From: Conchocele bisecta | Lineage: Eukaryota > Mollusca > Bivalvia > Lucinida > Thyasiridae | Length of the DNA stretch: 64,000 nt | Direction of reading: 5' to 3' | Assembly (NCBI GenBank): GCA_029237695.1 | Contig: CM055279.1 | Coordinates: 21,269,919 to 21,333,918 of the forward strand | In this document: positions 1-10,758 of the stretch, piece by piece | Layout: every line of letters starts with the position of its first letter | Numbering within the stretch: the stretch's first letter is position 1 | Translations under genes and position numbers: made by a program | The notes under the pieces: generated by a model | What the model was told of the DNA's origin: nothing | Seen by the model: the letters and a program-made list of their open reading frames with translations, nothing else | The model's database searches: none

Positions 1-218
1 ATAATTTTGGAAACGCTCAACGTCCATATATTAAAGTACTTGAATACGACTAAAACATAAAACAACAGTAACGATTCAAGATTTCAAGATTTGAAAGCAA
101 ACCGGTGCAAGAACAACAGCAATAAGATTGCCTGTTTGCTACTGCATTAAACATATACAGAGTGCCAGTCTAGTTCTAATTTGTCCGCAAAGTAAATTAA
201 AATACGCAAAGACTCAAC

Positions 219-341
219 ATGGAAGCAACGCGATTAACTTTACATCTGTGCTTGGTTATCATATTTTTGTTTGGTGCTTTCATTGACATTTCTAATGCAG
301 CGGCCGTGATGCAGCGTCTACAACGACGGGGCTTGGATCAG
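219..341 (+). CDS. First coding exon of a secreted or signal-peptide protein
   Basis: Forty-one codons run from ATG at 219 to a consensus splice donor (CAG|GTACGT, intron from 342), ending in phase 0. The peptide starts MEATRLTLHL, has a strongly hydrophobic stretch at about residues 6-22 (LCLVIIFLFGAF) and then small residues (NAAA at 26-29), which together make a textbook secretory signal peptide with likely cleavage near residue 27. The remaining residues are VMQRLQRRGLDQ and include one dibasic RR. About 218 bp of AT-rich probable 5' UTR precede the ATG. I do not recognise the protein. A neuropeptide or small secreted precursor is possible from the signal peptide plus dibasic site, but that is inference. 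No continuation exon could be assigned in this window; the intron is filled with transposons. It is the only host-gene fragment I can support. Confidence 0.6.
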
Positions 342-381
342 GTACGTCTTTGTGTACATTTCTGATAGGCCACGATCAAAC

Positions 382-798
382 CAAGGTGTATGATCACGTG
401 GTACTAACAACAACAACAAGTACTGAAACTTTCAGAATCCATCTTATTCAAAGTACGTATTATTTTATATTGTCCTTATTAGTTATCGGATTTTGATGAA
501 ATATGACGCATCAAACGCGTCTTGTTAAGCTGCATTTGGTGGTCTCTGTATTTTCGCCCAGACTTCTGTCGTTTTTGCGAATAGTCGATTTCCGTGTCTC
601 TGACACGGAAATCGATTCTTCGCAAAAACGACATAAGTCTGTGCCGAACTCCCTGGACGACCAAATGCAGCTTATGACGACGCGTTTGCTGTGCCATATT
701 TCATCAATATCCGTTGCATATTAAGGACAATATCAAATAATACTTACTTTGGAGTGGGCGACGTTGTTGTTGTTGTAACCACGTGATCATGCACCTTG
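382..798. mobile_element. Foldback element family A, copy 1 (full length)
   Basis: Near-palindromic 417-bp element from CAAGGTGTATGATCACGTGG to a matching inverted end CACGTGATCATGCACCTTG. (CAA)n/(TTG)n runs lie inside each end, and the hairpin centre is at about 600 (ATTTCCGTGTC/GACACGGAAAT). Flanks CAAAC (377-381) and GAAAC (799-803) look like a 5-bp target duplication with one mismatch. The open frames inside are hairpin artefacts. Confidence 0.85.
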
Positions 799-1050
799 GA
801 AACGGGTGTTTTACACTTTCTAATAAGTCCTGGGGCACGTGCTTTTTAAGCATTCTGAGTATTTATTCCGGTCTTATGCACGAACTCAGGAAGTTTGATT
901 CATCCAGGCAACATTGACCAACCTTGACAAGCAAACCGTCTCTGATTCCGTGTACAAACTAGGAGAACGTGTTCATTTGAAGAACTAGGATAACGTGCTC
1001 ATTTGAAGGTTTATTGCACGGGTGTTGAATGTAGATACATATATATTTAT

Positions 1051-1180
1051 AGGTTATTTGATTTGTATGTGGATATATATGCACGAGTTCCGCAGCGTGC
1101 GATATTGCGCGACTTTAGGAGCGCAATATCGTTGCGCAGCGTAACGAGTGGCATATATCCACATACAAATCAAATAACAT
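1051..1180. repeat. Hairpin repeat family DD, copy 1
   Basis: The arms AGGTTATTTGATTTGTATGT and the inverted ACATACAAATCAAATAACAT enclose a smaller GCGATATTGCGC / GCGCAATATCG hairpin. A downstream tag (GTGTTTCAATGGGAAACGAA near 1370) also occurs around a second copy at the far end of the window (63.76-63.95 kb). Confidence 0.7.
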
Positions 1181-1478
1181 TTTTATTATATACGCACATC
1201 ATTCGCAACTTATATGCGCTTCAAAAATTATAAAACAATATAAACAAAATAAACAAATTAGTGGTGATTTAGAAGAAACTATTTTGTGCTGTGAAGCTTA
1301 GTTCCGGCATTGACCAATATAAACTCACGATACGTCAATATGGACAAATGATGACGTCTTACTTTACATTGTGTTTCAATGGGAAACGAAAGTACGTATA
1401 TAGTATAATATGTTGTACATGTGTTCATGTATCCCGATAATCCACAATATTCGGTACGGTGACTTCGATGACTGGATG

Positions 1479-1552
1479 GCGAACAGTGTATATCCTGATC
1501 AGACTGCGCGGGTGCGCAGGCTGATCATAATGCACACTTCGCAAAGGCTATA
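1479..1552. repeat. Short hairpin repeat family Y, copy 1
   Basis: GCGAACAGTGTATATCCTGA opens a hairpin whose loop is CTGCGCGGGTGCGCAG and which closes towards CACACTTCGC. Copies occur at 25.54 and 44.17 kb. The motif resembles a hairpin repeat I recall as abundant in clam genomes. Confidence 0.6.
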
Positions 1553-1830
1553 CACGTGATTTATGAATACAGGAGTGTGATCATATGGTTATTTAACATT
1601 TTAACGCCATCAATCTTATCTGGCTATTTTCTGACCCTGTTGAAACAGGGACGCCTCATTCGACGTTTCTCAGTGTGAACACGTATATGAAGTGTCACCA
1701 TATAAATACGTGACACCTTTTTGATCATATACGAAGCTGTTATATTAATAATAAATACAATACTTCATAGTAATACACCTTATGATGATATTAATATAAA
1801 ATTAATATTATACAATTATTATATTTTAAA

Positions 1831-1938
1831 GAGGTGTACACAAGGTTTACGGACGTGAGGAAAGTCATATTCACCGAGGCAGAAGGCCGAGGTGAATATG
1901 ACTTTTCGAAAGTCCGTCAATCTCATATACACCTCCTC
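1831..1938. repeat. Foldback repeat with GAGGTGTA ends
   Basis: A 108-bp imperfect palindrome: GAGGTGTACACAAGG...GTCATATTCACC, loop GAGGCAGAAGGCC, then the inverted arm ending ATACACCTC. A fragment of the same end recurs near 62230. Confidence 0.6.
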
Positions 1939-1985
1939 AAAAGACAATACTTATTTTATCATTTGACCCACACTATTTGACTGTC

Positions 1986-2160
1986 TATAGCCATGAGGAC
2001 GGTGTCAATGGTAGGTAATGTTGAGCACGGTTTCGTGGTACATTCACTTATCACGTCATTATTACTCCGTTTAATTGCGTTGCTTAGAGTTAGTTAGGAA
2101 ACTGTAAGGGCTACATCTATGGGGACGGCGTCAGTGGAATGTGATGTCGAGCAAGACTCC
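1986..2160. repeat. Diverged two-unit tandem duplication
   Basis: CTATAGCCATGAGGACGGTG (1986) and CTACATCTATGGGGACGGCG (about 2108) begin two related units roughly 122 bp apart. They share GAGGACGGTGTCAATGG / GGGGACGGCGTCAGTGG and TGTTGAGCACGG / TGTCGAGCAAGA. Probably an old local duplication. Confidence 0.4.
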
Positions 2161-2269
2161 GGGATAGTGTGTCTAATTATATGGTGCATGTGACACTGTG
2201 CAACTATAAAAAATGACACTACAACGCACGACTTGCCTCATAATTTGGTTGCGTGATCAGTAACACGCA

Positions 2270-2760
2270 CATGCTGCTACACCTGAATATCAGTCTCGGA
2301 CTCGTCCCGTTGCGCGAGAAGAGTCCGAGAGTGTTATTCGAAAAGTGATATTCACATCAAGGTGAATATCACATTTCGAATATCATCCTCGGACTAGTCT
2401 CGCGCAACGAGACGAGTCCGAGACTGATATTCAGGGGCCCGTTTCACTAAACTTCTTACGACTAAAATGTTCGTAAGTGCAAATTTAGAATCGCCTGGAA
2501 ATTTCAATTGATGGATTTACATTTATTGAGCATAGGTTGCATATGCAGCCTATGCTCAATAAATGTAAATCCAATAATTGTTTACAAGAACACATTGTTA
2601 ATGTAAATTTTACAGACTATCATAATTTTGCACTTACGAACATTTTAGTCGTAAGGAGTTTAGTGAAACGGCCCCCAGGTGAATATCATATATATCCACA
2701 GTCATGTGACCCGATATTGGACAATCCCATTGGTTGAAATTGTCGGTCATATAATAAATA
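2270..2760. mobile_element. Foldback family C, copy 1, interrupted by a B element
   Basis: ACCTGAATATCAGTCTCGGA and its inverse surround GAGTCCGAGA/TCTCGGACTC arms and a central TTCGAA-GTGATATTCAC hairpin. A B element sits at 2435-2675 between CAG and CAG, splitting the sequence CTGATATTCAG|GTGAATATC. A related copy lies at 47.11-47.29 kb. Confidence 0.65.
2435..2675. mobile_element. Foldback family B, copy 1, with CAG target duplication
   Basis: A 241-bp near-perfect palindrome with ends GGGCCCGTTTCACTAAAC and its inverse, and a central hairpin (GGATTTACATTTATTGAGCA, centre TGCATATGCA near 2541). It is flanked on both sides by CAG (2432-2434 and 2676-2678), a 3-bp target duplication. Confidence 0.85.
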
Positions 2761-2789
2761 GCGGTATGCATTTAAAAAAACAATTACAT

Positions 2790-3000
2790 TTCGTCTTTTC
2801 GCAACGCTAATTATCGTCTCTTCGCCCCGTAGGGACGATCATTGTTGCCATATCAGGTCGATAATTTACGCCTCGTAAATTTACGCCTCGCAAATTAGCG
2901 CCCCGTAAACGTCGTTTCTTCGTTTTGTCGCCACGCTGTTTTTACGCCTACAGGACGCTAATTATCGCTCCTTCGCTACGAAGGAACGAAGAGACGAAGT
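2790..3000. repeat. Short-unit repeat family U, part 1
   Basis: Runs of related short palindromic words: GCTAATTATCGTCTCTTCGC, TTTACGCCTCGTAAA, TTTACGCCTCGCAAATTAGC, GTTTTTACGCCTACAGGACG. Parts 2 and 3 lie at 3.53-3.69 and 3.93-4.16 kb, the last in inverted order, so a V element appears to have landed inside a U foldback. Confidence 0.55.
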
Positions 3001-3014
3001 TTAATGTTCTTTAA

Positions 3015-3514
3015 AGGTACATTCCCACTCAGTAGTCACAAAATGCTAGGCTATAATATAGGGAGACAGATAGTTTTGTATATTCTGTAGATATGACATT
3101 TTCTGGCAAAAAAAACACATTCATTCACCATTATCCCCCGTATTGATTGGCATTATTATACATTTTATATCAGATGAACATTTCCACACTGATATCAGGG
3201 GCGATAACCGTTTTTCCATAACATGTTAACGGACATTTTTGATGTGCAATAATTATACTTTATAATCTGTCGAAAATATTTGTTCAGGTGACGCATTTAA
3301 TTTGTATAAATAATTAAAAAATATCATGCCTCATTTGCATATTAAAATATCCTGGTACCACCGCGAGTCACTATCAGTAAAATAAATATTAGTAAATGAT
3401 TATATCTGTATCGCGGGCACTCGCATTTTTTAGAACTGGTGGAATAGTGACACAATTATACACTTTTTAATTCCTATAAAGAACATTTTGTGCTTATTGA
3501 GTGGGCATGTACCT
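3015..3514. mobile_element. TTAA-target element family V, copy 1
   Basis: A 500-bp element with terminal inverted repeats AGGTACATTCCCACTCAGTA and its inverse (TTGAGTGGGCATGTACCT). It is flanked by TTAA (3011-3014) and TTAC (3515-3518, one mismatch). The interior is AT-rich and non-palindromic. The copy at 40859-41354 matches along its whole length. TTAA targeting is known for piggyBac and Kolobok-type transposases; which one applies is not decided here. Confidence 0.8.
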
Positions 3515-3524
3515 TTACTCTTTA

Positions 3525-3700
3525 TTCTTTCGTTTATTTGCCACGATGTTTTTCGTTTCTTCGTTCCTTCGTTTCTCCGTGCCTTTGCCACGAAAGAACG
3601 ATACGTATCGCCTCTTACATCTTTGTGTCTTAAGCACCGTCTCTTCGTCCCTTCGCCCCGGAAGGAGAAGAGACGAAGATTGGTGCGTTCCTGTCACATA
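3525..3700. repeat. Short-unit repeat family U, part 2
   Basis: GCCACGATGTTTTTCGTTTC, CGTTCCTTCGTTTC and CGTCTCTTCGTCCCTTCGCC belong to the same TTCG-rich word family as part 1, continuing directly after the V insertion. Confidence 0.45.
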
Positions 3701-3929
3701 TCCGCAGATGCGTAGTAACAAGTACAATGTACAATGCTATTGTATGAATAATTAATACTATTTCAATGTTTTATTCATCTTTTTTATGTCTACCGTTTTA
3801 AATATGTACTGTATAAGTAAGATTACAAGAATCAGATTGGATATCAAATTGCATAAGCATTAAATTAATTATAATAGTTTTTACTTTCGGTTTCGGTTAG
3901 CCGAGTTAATTCCTGTAAACATGGTAAAC

Positions 3930-4165
3930 CATAATTAGCGTCATGTAGGCGTAAAACAGCGTGGCGACGAAACGAAGAAACGACGATTAAGGGGCGCTAA
4001 TTTGCGAGGCGTAAATTTATGCGGCGTAAATTATCGACCTTATATCGTCCATTCGGGGCGAAGAGAGATAATTAGCGTGGCAAAAAGACGCAGTTTAATT
4101 ATCAAACTTCGTTCCGTCGGTTCTTCGCCACGCTAATATTTGTTCCATCGCCACGAAAATACGAA
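3930..4165. repeat. Short-unit repeat family U, part 3 (inverted)
   Basis: GTAGGCGTAAAACAGCGTGG, GGCGCTAATTTGCGAGGCGT and CGTAAATTATCGACC are inverse forms of words in part 1, so parts 1 and 3 could pair over about 1 kb. Confidence 0.5.
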
Positions 4166-4382
4166 ATGTCCATAACGAGCCACTATTGTTTTGTTAGAAC
4201 TAATAGACATCGTTTGAATGGATTTGAATTGCGGAAGTAGTCACGTGCGTGAATGCTAGTACATTTGTGTTAGGGGGCGAAATCTAATCAGTGCCCACGT
4301 GCACGCACATCGCCCATTAGCACTTCCGGTTTCTCCGGGTTTTGTTTCATTCACGGAATGCACTGAGTCAACTTTGAATTAA

Positions 4383-4582
4383 CCCTTAGACCGCTATCTT
4401 ATTTCTTTTGTCGTCTCCTGTTTATTGTCTATTTTCCATTTTTATCATCAAAAACATGGTTTAACATCACTTTAGAATAATTTACAATATGCTTTGACAG
4501 CACTTCAGAATCATTTCCATTGGAAATGATTCTGAAGTGCTGTCAAAGCGTGTTTTTAGTGAGAAATAAGGCAAGATAAGGG
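4383..4582. mobile_element. TTAA-target foldback family Q, copy 1
   Basis: A 200-bp element starting CCCTTAGACCGC and ending GATAAGGG, flanked by TTAA at 4379-4382 and 4583-4586. The centre is a near-perfect hairpin: TGACAGCACTTCAGAATCAT, TCCATTGGA, then the inverse. Other copies or fragments are at 11.74, 18.4, 23.8, 33.8 and 39.4 kb. Confidence 0.75.
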
Positions 4583-4716
4583 TTAAGGTCTTTTTGGAAT
4601 GAGGTTAATGTGGACTTGTCTGTCACGGGGTAAATCCCGAAACCTTAGGAAACCATATCACTACGGCACTCCATGTTAGGTCATACCATAAATGCGTTGA
4701 ACAAAACGAAGATACA

Positions 4717-5040
4717 TTTATGTTAAAACCTTCCTCAACCCTTTGCAGTCTGCAGTCTGCAAAGGGTTGGGGAAGTTTTTAGCATAAATTTAAATTTCCG
4801 CCAGCAAACTTTAGAAAAAAAAGAAGAAGAAAATACTCTGATTAAACTTAGTATGTGTAAATTCATGAACGGATATAAAACGCGCCAAGGTCTCAATCAG
4901 TTTTCATATTACTACACCTGTAAATAGCGTCAAATAGCATCCATAGCTTTTTTTCCACAGAACCACTCTCAAAACCTACCCGCACGCGGACGCTTAACAG
5001 AGAAAGAACTTGCCATGGCCTTGCGCTGCCGATGACATCT
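4717..5040. mobile_element. Family O fragment 1
   Basis: The hairpin TTATGTTAAAACCTTCCTCA...CTTTGCAG...CAAAGGGTTGGGGAAG is followed by a long arm containing AAATTCATGAACGGATATAA and CACGCGGACGCTTAACAGAG. The same order recurs at 24.25-24.53 kb and inside the fuller copy at 29.63-30.02 kb. Confidence 0.6.
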
Positions 5041-5042
5041 CC

Positions 5043-5560
5043 TATAGTCTGTTTCACGAAACCTGCCCAAATTTTACGGCTATATAAACAATGCAAAAAC
5101 AATATTTTTTTCGATAATATTATATTAAAGCAAAATTTAAGAATGAGCCTTCTTTTTATTTCGTGAAATTTGGTAAAATATTGGTTTTATTACGAAAAAT
5201 TGATTTCTCTATGGGAATTTAACATGGGGGGAAAAGAGGTAGAGGACTTGTGGGATGAGTCAAAAAACATTTTTTTTTGGAAATTGACTCCGAAACCTGG
5301 CTAGATAGCTTGGAAATGATCTAACTAAGAAAACAAAAGTTAAATTTTAAAAATCGGTCAAGTATTTCTGAAATTCCAAAGAATTTCCCCATGTTAAATC
5401 CCCATAGACATCTTCACTCCGTGAAGATGTCTATGGGGATTTAACATGGGGAAATTGTTTTTTCGCAATAAAATCAATAAATAAAATCATATTTCACGAA
5501 ATAAAAAGAAGGCTCATTCTTAAATTTGCCTTTAATTGTCCCCATGTTGAATCCCCATAG
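5043..5560. mobile_element. Foldback family E, copy 1 (right end eroded)
   Basis: Starts TATAGTCTGTTTCACGAAAC and carries the hairpin ATGTTAAATCCCCATAGACA with loop CTTCACTCCGTGAAG and its inverse, then inverted left-arm sequence (TTTCACGAAATAAAAAGAAG). It ends inside the inverted arm. The complete copy is at 58199-58754. Confidence 0.75.
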
Positions 5561-5577
5561 ACATCTTCACTCCGTGC

Positions 5578-5684
5578 CAGAACTGCAAAGTATACTTATC
5601 TTGTACACTTTGAGGGAGAACCTTTCAATTTAAGGATACATTTATTAATATTTATTATACTTAATTTATTACATTATCACAGCC
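5578..5684. mobile_element. Family F half copy
   Basis: TTGCAAAG-like start, TATACTTATCTTGTACACTT and the half palindrome up to ATTACATTATCACAGCCA, where the F hairpin would turn. There it joins directly to a D array, so the two elements broke or recombined at the hairpin centre. Confidence 0.6.
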
Positions 5685-5912
5685 ATTTTGTTCCCTCGAA
5701 TTAACAATTCGTTCCCACGATATAACAATACATTCCCACGAATTAACAGTTCGTTACCGTGGGAACGAATTGTTATTTCGTGGGAAAGAATTGTTAAATT
5801 GATGGAACGAATTGGTAATTTGTGGGAACGAATTGTTAAATTGAGGGAACAAATTGTTATTTCGTGGGAACGAATTCATAAAAAAAAGTCTACGTCCCCC
5901 TGCGGGGCTCCG
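5685..5912. mobile_element. Family D element, right half (21-bp core)
   Basis: Units of the GTTCCCTCGAATTAACAATT type run up to the hairpin turn (TACCGTGGGAACG), then inverted units, then TCTACGTCCCC and GCGGGGCTCCGT. The left TACGGAGCCCC end is missing. The 85-residue open frame (repeats of WERIV) follows from the 21-bp period. Confidence 0.8.
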
Positions 5913-6429
5913 TATGCATATAACATGTTCAGCCTATGGAATTAAAATATGCATGTCAAATATGGCAAACATTCAATGAACTTAACATAAGTTACAAACT
6001 GTTACCAATACATTAAAGTTTATAATACAACAAAGATGTAAGTGAATGACCTTGACTTTGGGGTTAAGACCGGGTGGACATTTTACACGTAATTATAAAG
6101 AATGATGTTGCATGAAGGCTAACCGAAGTGTTAAGTTACGTTTATATACAGTGAGATCGGCACTGGGATGACGGAGAGGTGGGGATTTTGTGCAGAATGA
6201 AGCAACTAAGCTGTTAAATATGAGTGGCACTTTGATAACACAGCATAATTGTTTTTGATATAAAACTGCGGTTTACTCAGTTCTTGAAGACAATGCACAA
6301 ACAAATAAATCTTTGTGTGTTTGATTGTAGCTTTGTAACATTGTATTGTATTTCAAACGTGCAGTGACCATCCTTTATAAGTAATCGTAGCTTAAGTTCA
6401 ACGCATATGTTCAAACAAGCGGACAATAT
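5913..6429. other. Stretch without recognisable features
   Basis: AT-rich DNA without inverted repeats, splice-like exons or known motifs that I can support. Possibly unique intron or intergenic sequence. Confidence 0.4.
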
Positions 6430-6844
6430 CAAGGTGCATGATCACGTGGTTACAACAACAACGTCGCCCACTCCAAAGTAAGTATTATTTGATATTTTCC
6501 TTAATATGCAACGGATTTTGATGACATATGGCGCAGCAAACGCGTCTTCAAAAGCTGCATTTGGTGGTCCAGGGAGTTCGGCACAGACTTATGTCGTTTT
6601 TGCGAAGAATCGATTTCCGTGTCGGTAGACACGGAAATCGATTCTTCGCAAAAACGACAGAAGTTTGGGCGAAAATACAGAGACCACCAAATGCAGCTTA
6701 ACAGGACGCGTTTGATGCGCCATATTTCATCAAAATCCGTTATGCAATAAGAACAATATAAAATAATACGTACTTTGAATAAGATGGATTCTGAAAGTTT
6801 CAGTACTTGTTGTTGTTGTTAGTACCCCGTGATCATACACCTTG
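6430..6844. mobile_element. Foldback family A, copy 2
   Basis: Runs from CAAGGTGCATGATCACGTGG to GATCATACACCTTG, with the same centre (ATTTCCGTGTC ... GACACGGAAAT) as copy 1. No clear 5-bp duplication can be seen. Confidence 0.85.
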
Positions 6845-7118
6845 ATGTCCGCCAGACTGGAGTGCATTCGGTCACGGGGCCACGACTGATAGCGGCGTAT
6901 ACGCGTGTACTTCAGCCAACAATGGCATAATTCCGCCTCATTCGTTGCACACAGACTGGCCTGTGCAACTGGACGTAATGTTGATGAAGAGGCCCGATTA
7001 ACTGATTGTGACCTCATAAGGGACATTACAGCGCTGGCGCCCAGCGTAGTCCCAGTTCAGACTGCGAGGAGAAGGGCGTGCACGTGTCACTAATCAGTCA
7101 GTGAAGTAGCCGTTTTGC

Positions 7119-9872
7119 TAACCCGAATTCTCTGTCTGTAACGCAGGGCGACTTACATTGCTAACACGAATTATATGTCTGTAACGCAGGGCGACTTTCA
7201 TTGCTAACCCGAATTATCTGTCTGTAACGCAAGGCGACTTACATTGCGAACCCGAATTATCTGTCTATAACGCAGGGCGACTTACATTGCGAACCCGAAT
7301 TCTCTGTCTGTAACGCAGGGCGACTTACATTGATAACCCGAATTATCTGTCTGTAACACAGTGCGAATTACACTGCTAACCCGAATTCTCTGTCTGTAAC
7401 GCAGGGCGACTTACATTGATAACCCGAATTATCTGTCTGTAACACAGTGCGAATTACACTGTTAATCCGAATTATCTGTCTGTAACGCAGGGCGAATTAC
7501 ACTGCTAACCCGAATGATCTGTCTGTAACACTGTGCCAATTACACTGCTAACCCGAATTATCTGTCTGTAACACTGTGCCAATTACACTGCTAATCCGAA
7601 TTATCTGTCTGTAACACAGGGCGACTTACATTGCTAACCCGAATTATCTGTCTGTAACACAGTGCGAATTACACTGCTAACCCGAATTATCTGTCTGTAA
7701 CACAGTGCGAATTACACTGCTAACCCGAATTATCTGTCTGTAACACAGTGCGAATTACACTGCTAACCCGAATTATCTGTCTGTAACACAGTGCGAATTA
7801 CACTGCTAACCAGAATTATCTGTCTGTAACACAGTGCGAATTACACTGCTAATCCGAATTTTCTGTCTGTAACGCAGGGCGAATTACACTGCTAACCCGA
7901 ATGATCTGTCTGTAACACAGTGCCAATTACACTGCTAATCCGAATTATCTGTCTGTAACTCAGGGCGAATTACACTGCTAACCCGAATGATCTGTCTGTA
8001 ACACTGTGCCAATTACACTGCTAATCCGAATTATCTGTCTGTAACACAGGGCGAATTACACTGCTAACCCGAATGATCTGTCTGTAACACTGTGCCAATT
8101 ACACTGCTAATCCGAATTATCTGTCTGTAACGCAGGGCGAATTACACTGCTAACCCGAATGATCTGTCTGTAACACTGTGCCAATTACACTGCTAATCCG
8201 AATTATCTGTCTGTAACACAGGGCGAATTACATTGCTAACCCGAATTATCTGTCTGTAACACAGTGCGAATTACACTGCTAACCCGAATTATCTGTCTGT
8301 AACACAGTGCCAATTACACTGCTAACCCGAATTATCTGTCTGTAACACAGGGCGACTTACATTGCTAACCCGAATTATCTGTCTGTAACACAGTGCGAAT
8401 TACACTGCTAATCCGAATTATCTGTCTGTAACACAGGGCGAATTACACTGCTACCCCGAATTATCTGTCTGTAACACGTGCCATTACATGCTAACCCGAA
8501 TTATCGAACATTGGGCGAATTACACTGCTAACCCGAATTATCTGTCTGTAACACAGTACGAATTACACTGCTACCCCGAATTATCTGTCTGTAACACAGT
8601 CGAACTTACACTGCTACCCGAATTATCTGTCTGTAACACAGGGCCAATTACACTGCTAACCCGAATTATCTGTCTGTAACACAGTACGAATTACACTGCT
8701 AACCCGAATTATCTGTCTGTAACACAGTGCGAATTACACTGCTACCCCGAATTATCTGTCTGTAACACAGTGCGAATTACACTGCTAACCCGAATTATCT
8801 GTCTGTAACACAGTGCCAATTACACTGCTAACCCGAATTATCTGTCTGTAACACAGTGCGAATTACACTGCTAATCCGAATTATCTGTCTGTAACGCTGG
8901 GCGAATTACACTGCTAACCCGAATTATCTGTCTGTAACACAGTGCGAATTACACTGCTACCCCGAATTATCTGTCTGTAACACAGGGCGACTTACACTGC
9001 TAACCCGAATTATCTGTCTGTAACACAGGGCGAATTACACTGCTAACCCGAATTATCTGTCTGTAACACAGTGCGAATTACACTGCTACCCCGAATTATC
9101 TGTCTGTAACACAGGGCGACTTACACTGCTAACCCGAATTATCTGTCTGTAACACAGGGCCAATTACACTGCTAACCCGAATTATCTGTCTGTAACACAG
9201 TACGAATTACACTGCTAACCCGAATTATCTGTCTGTAACACAGTGCGACTTACACTGCTACCCCGGATTCTCTGTCTGTAACACAGTGCGAATTACACTG
9301 CTAACCTGAATTATCTGTCTGTAACACAGGGCGACTTACACTGCTACCCCGAATTCTCTGTCTGTAACACAGTGCGAATTACACTGCTAACCCGAATTAT
9401 CTGTCTGTAACACAGGGCGACTTACATTGCTAACCCGAAGTATCTGTCTGTAACACAGGGCGACTTACACTGCTAACCCGAAGTATCTGTCTGTAACACA
9501 GGGCGACTTACATTGCTAACCCGAAGTATACGTCTGTAACACAGGACGACTTACACTGCTAACCCGAAGTATCTGTTTGTAACGCAGGGTGACTTACATT
9601 GCTAACCCGAATTATCTGTCTGTAACGCAGGGCGACTTTCATTGCTAACCCGAATTCTCTGTCTGTAACACAGGGCGACTTACACTGCTAATCCGAATTA
9701 TCTGTCTGTAACGCAGGGCGAATTACACTGCTAACCCGAATTATCTGTCTGTAACGCAGGGCGACTAACACTGCTAACCCGAAGTATCTGTCTGTAACGC
9801 GGGGCGACTTACTTGTAACCCGAATTAACTTAATGTAAGTCGCCCTGCGTTACAGACAGATAATTCGGGTTA
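7119..9872. mobile_element. Family W: 2.75-kb element, tandem array of its own 43-bp terminal repeat
   Basis: The left end TAACCCGAATTCTCTGTCTG (continuing TAACGCAGGGCGACTTACATT) is inverted at the right end (9832-9872), giving terminal repeats of about 40 bp. Both sides carry CCGTTTTGC (7110-7118 and 9873-9881), a 9-bp direct repeat consistent with a target duplication of Mutator-like length. Between them, from 7119 to about 9826, lie roughly 63 head-to-tail units of 43 bp. Each unit is essentially the terminal repeat itself: TAACCCGAATTATCTGTCTG, then TAACACAGTGCGAATTACAC, then TGC. Units vary at fixed positions (GGGCGACTT, GTGCGAATT, GTGCCAATT). Only the last unit is inverted. No coding capacity. 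Confidence 0.85.
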
Positions 9873-9881
9873 CCGTTTTGC

Positions 9882-10120
9882 ATGCAACAAAGCGACCAGA
9901 TACAAACCCGACTGTATACATGTGGATCAGGACTGTATATAATGATAATCTATGTTCATGATTGCAAAGCGCAAAGACAAACAATTAATTTGTTAATAAT
10001 TCCAAAATATATTTTCCGGCATTAAATGCCCAATGTTGTAAATGATGGTTAATGCTACCCTCCCACACCCCGTTAAAAAAGTGGCCTGTGCTAATCTAGC
10101 CACTATATGTCAAAATACTC
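9882..10120. other. Short unique-looking spacer
   Basis: No repeat or gene signal that I can support between the W element and the Z repeat. Confidence 0.3.
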
Positions 10121-10124
10121 GAAT

Positions 10125-10275
10125 ATTGTGATTGAAATCAAGCGGCTTGATTAGATGAGCATGAACTGTACTATATATCAGGCTACGGCAATCAAATTGC
10201 TTGATTGCGAGTTGGCATTGCCAATAGATGCTCAGAAACGTTGATAATCTCGGCAAGATTAATGCTATAGGAATG
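10125..10275. repeat. Dispersed repeat family Z, copy 1
   Basis: GAAATCAAGCGGCTTGATTA...CAATCAAATTGCTTGATTGC...ATAATCTCGGCAAGATTAA. Related copies lie at 20.30, 42.50, 52.85 and 58.15 kb. The copy at 58.15 kb is split by an E element. Confidence 0.55.
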
Positions 10276-10299
10276 AATAAAAAAAATCCACAAAAAGGC

Positions 10300-10510
10300 C
10301 ATTCATTCCTTATAATTCCAGCATTTGAAATAAATTCATCAAGAAAATGTGTTTATTTTCCGTCTTCTTAAGAATTATTTTAACTGCGCCTGACGGTTAC
10401 GGAAAGTAGTTCGGCATGGGAGTTTACTGGGATGTAAATTTTGGACAGAGACTTGCTACTGACCAATCAAATGTTAAGGAATTGTGTAAATAGTTTTGTG
10501 CTGGAATTAT
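10300..10510. mobile_element. Family T right half
   Basis: GGCCATTCATTCCTTATAAT, TCCAGCATTTGAAATAAATT and onwards to GTTTTGTGCTGGAATTATA match the right half of the complete palindrome at 21537-21955. Confidence 0.65.
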
Positions 10511-10758
10511 AGGCGGTTGTGTATGTGAGGTTACATTGCCAATATATGCTCACATTAACGCAGGCGGTTGTGTAGAGAGATTTTATAATGCACACCATCT
10601 GATATACTGACCATAAACATGTACATTGTATTGTCCGCACGGACAATTGGAGAGATAGTGGGCAATACGTTAACGGATATAATTTGTAAATGATCGGTGA
10701 CGGAGAAGTTTTAATGAATGGAAGGGAACGGCACACGGAATCATTCTGGACGCATAGC

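Noticed and set aside
7119..9872. CRISPR-like array (regular repeats of about 43 bp)
   Set aside because: Units are contiguous without unique spacers, and the block has transposon-like ends in a eukaryotic context.
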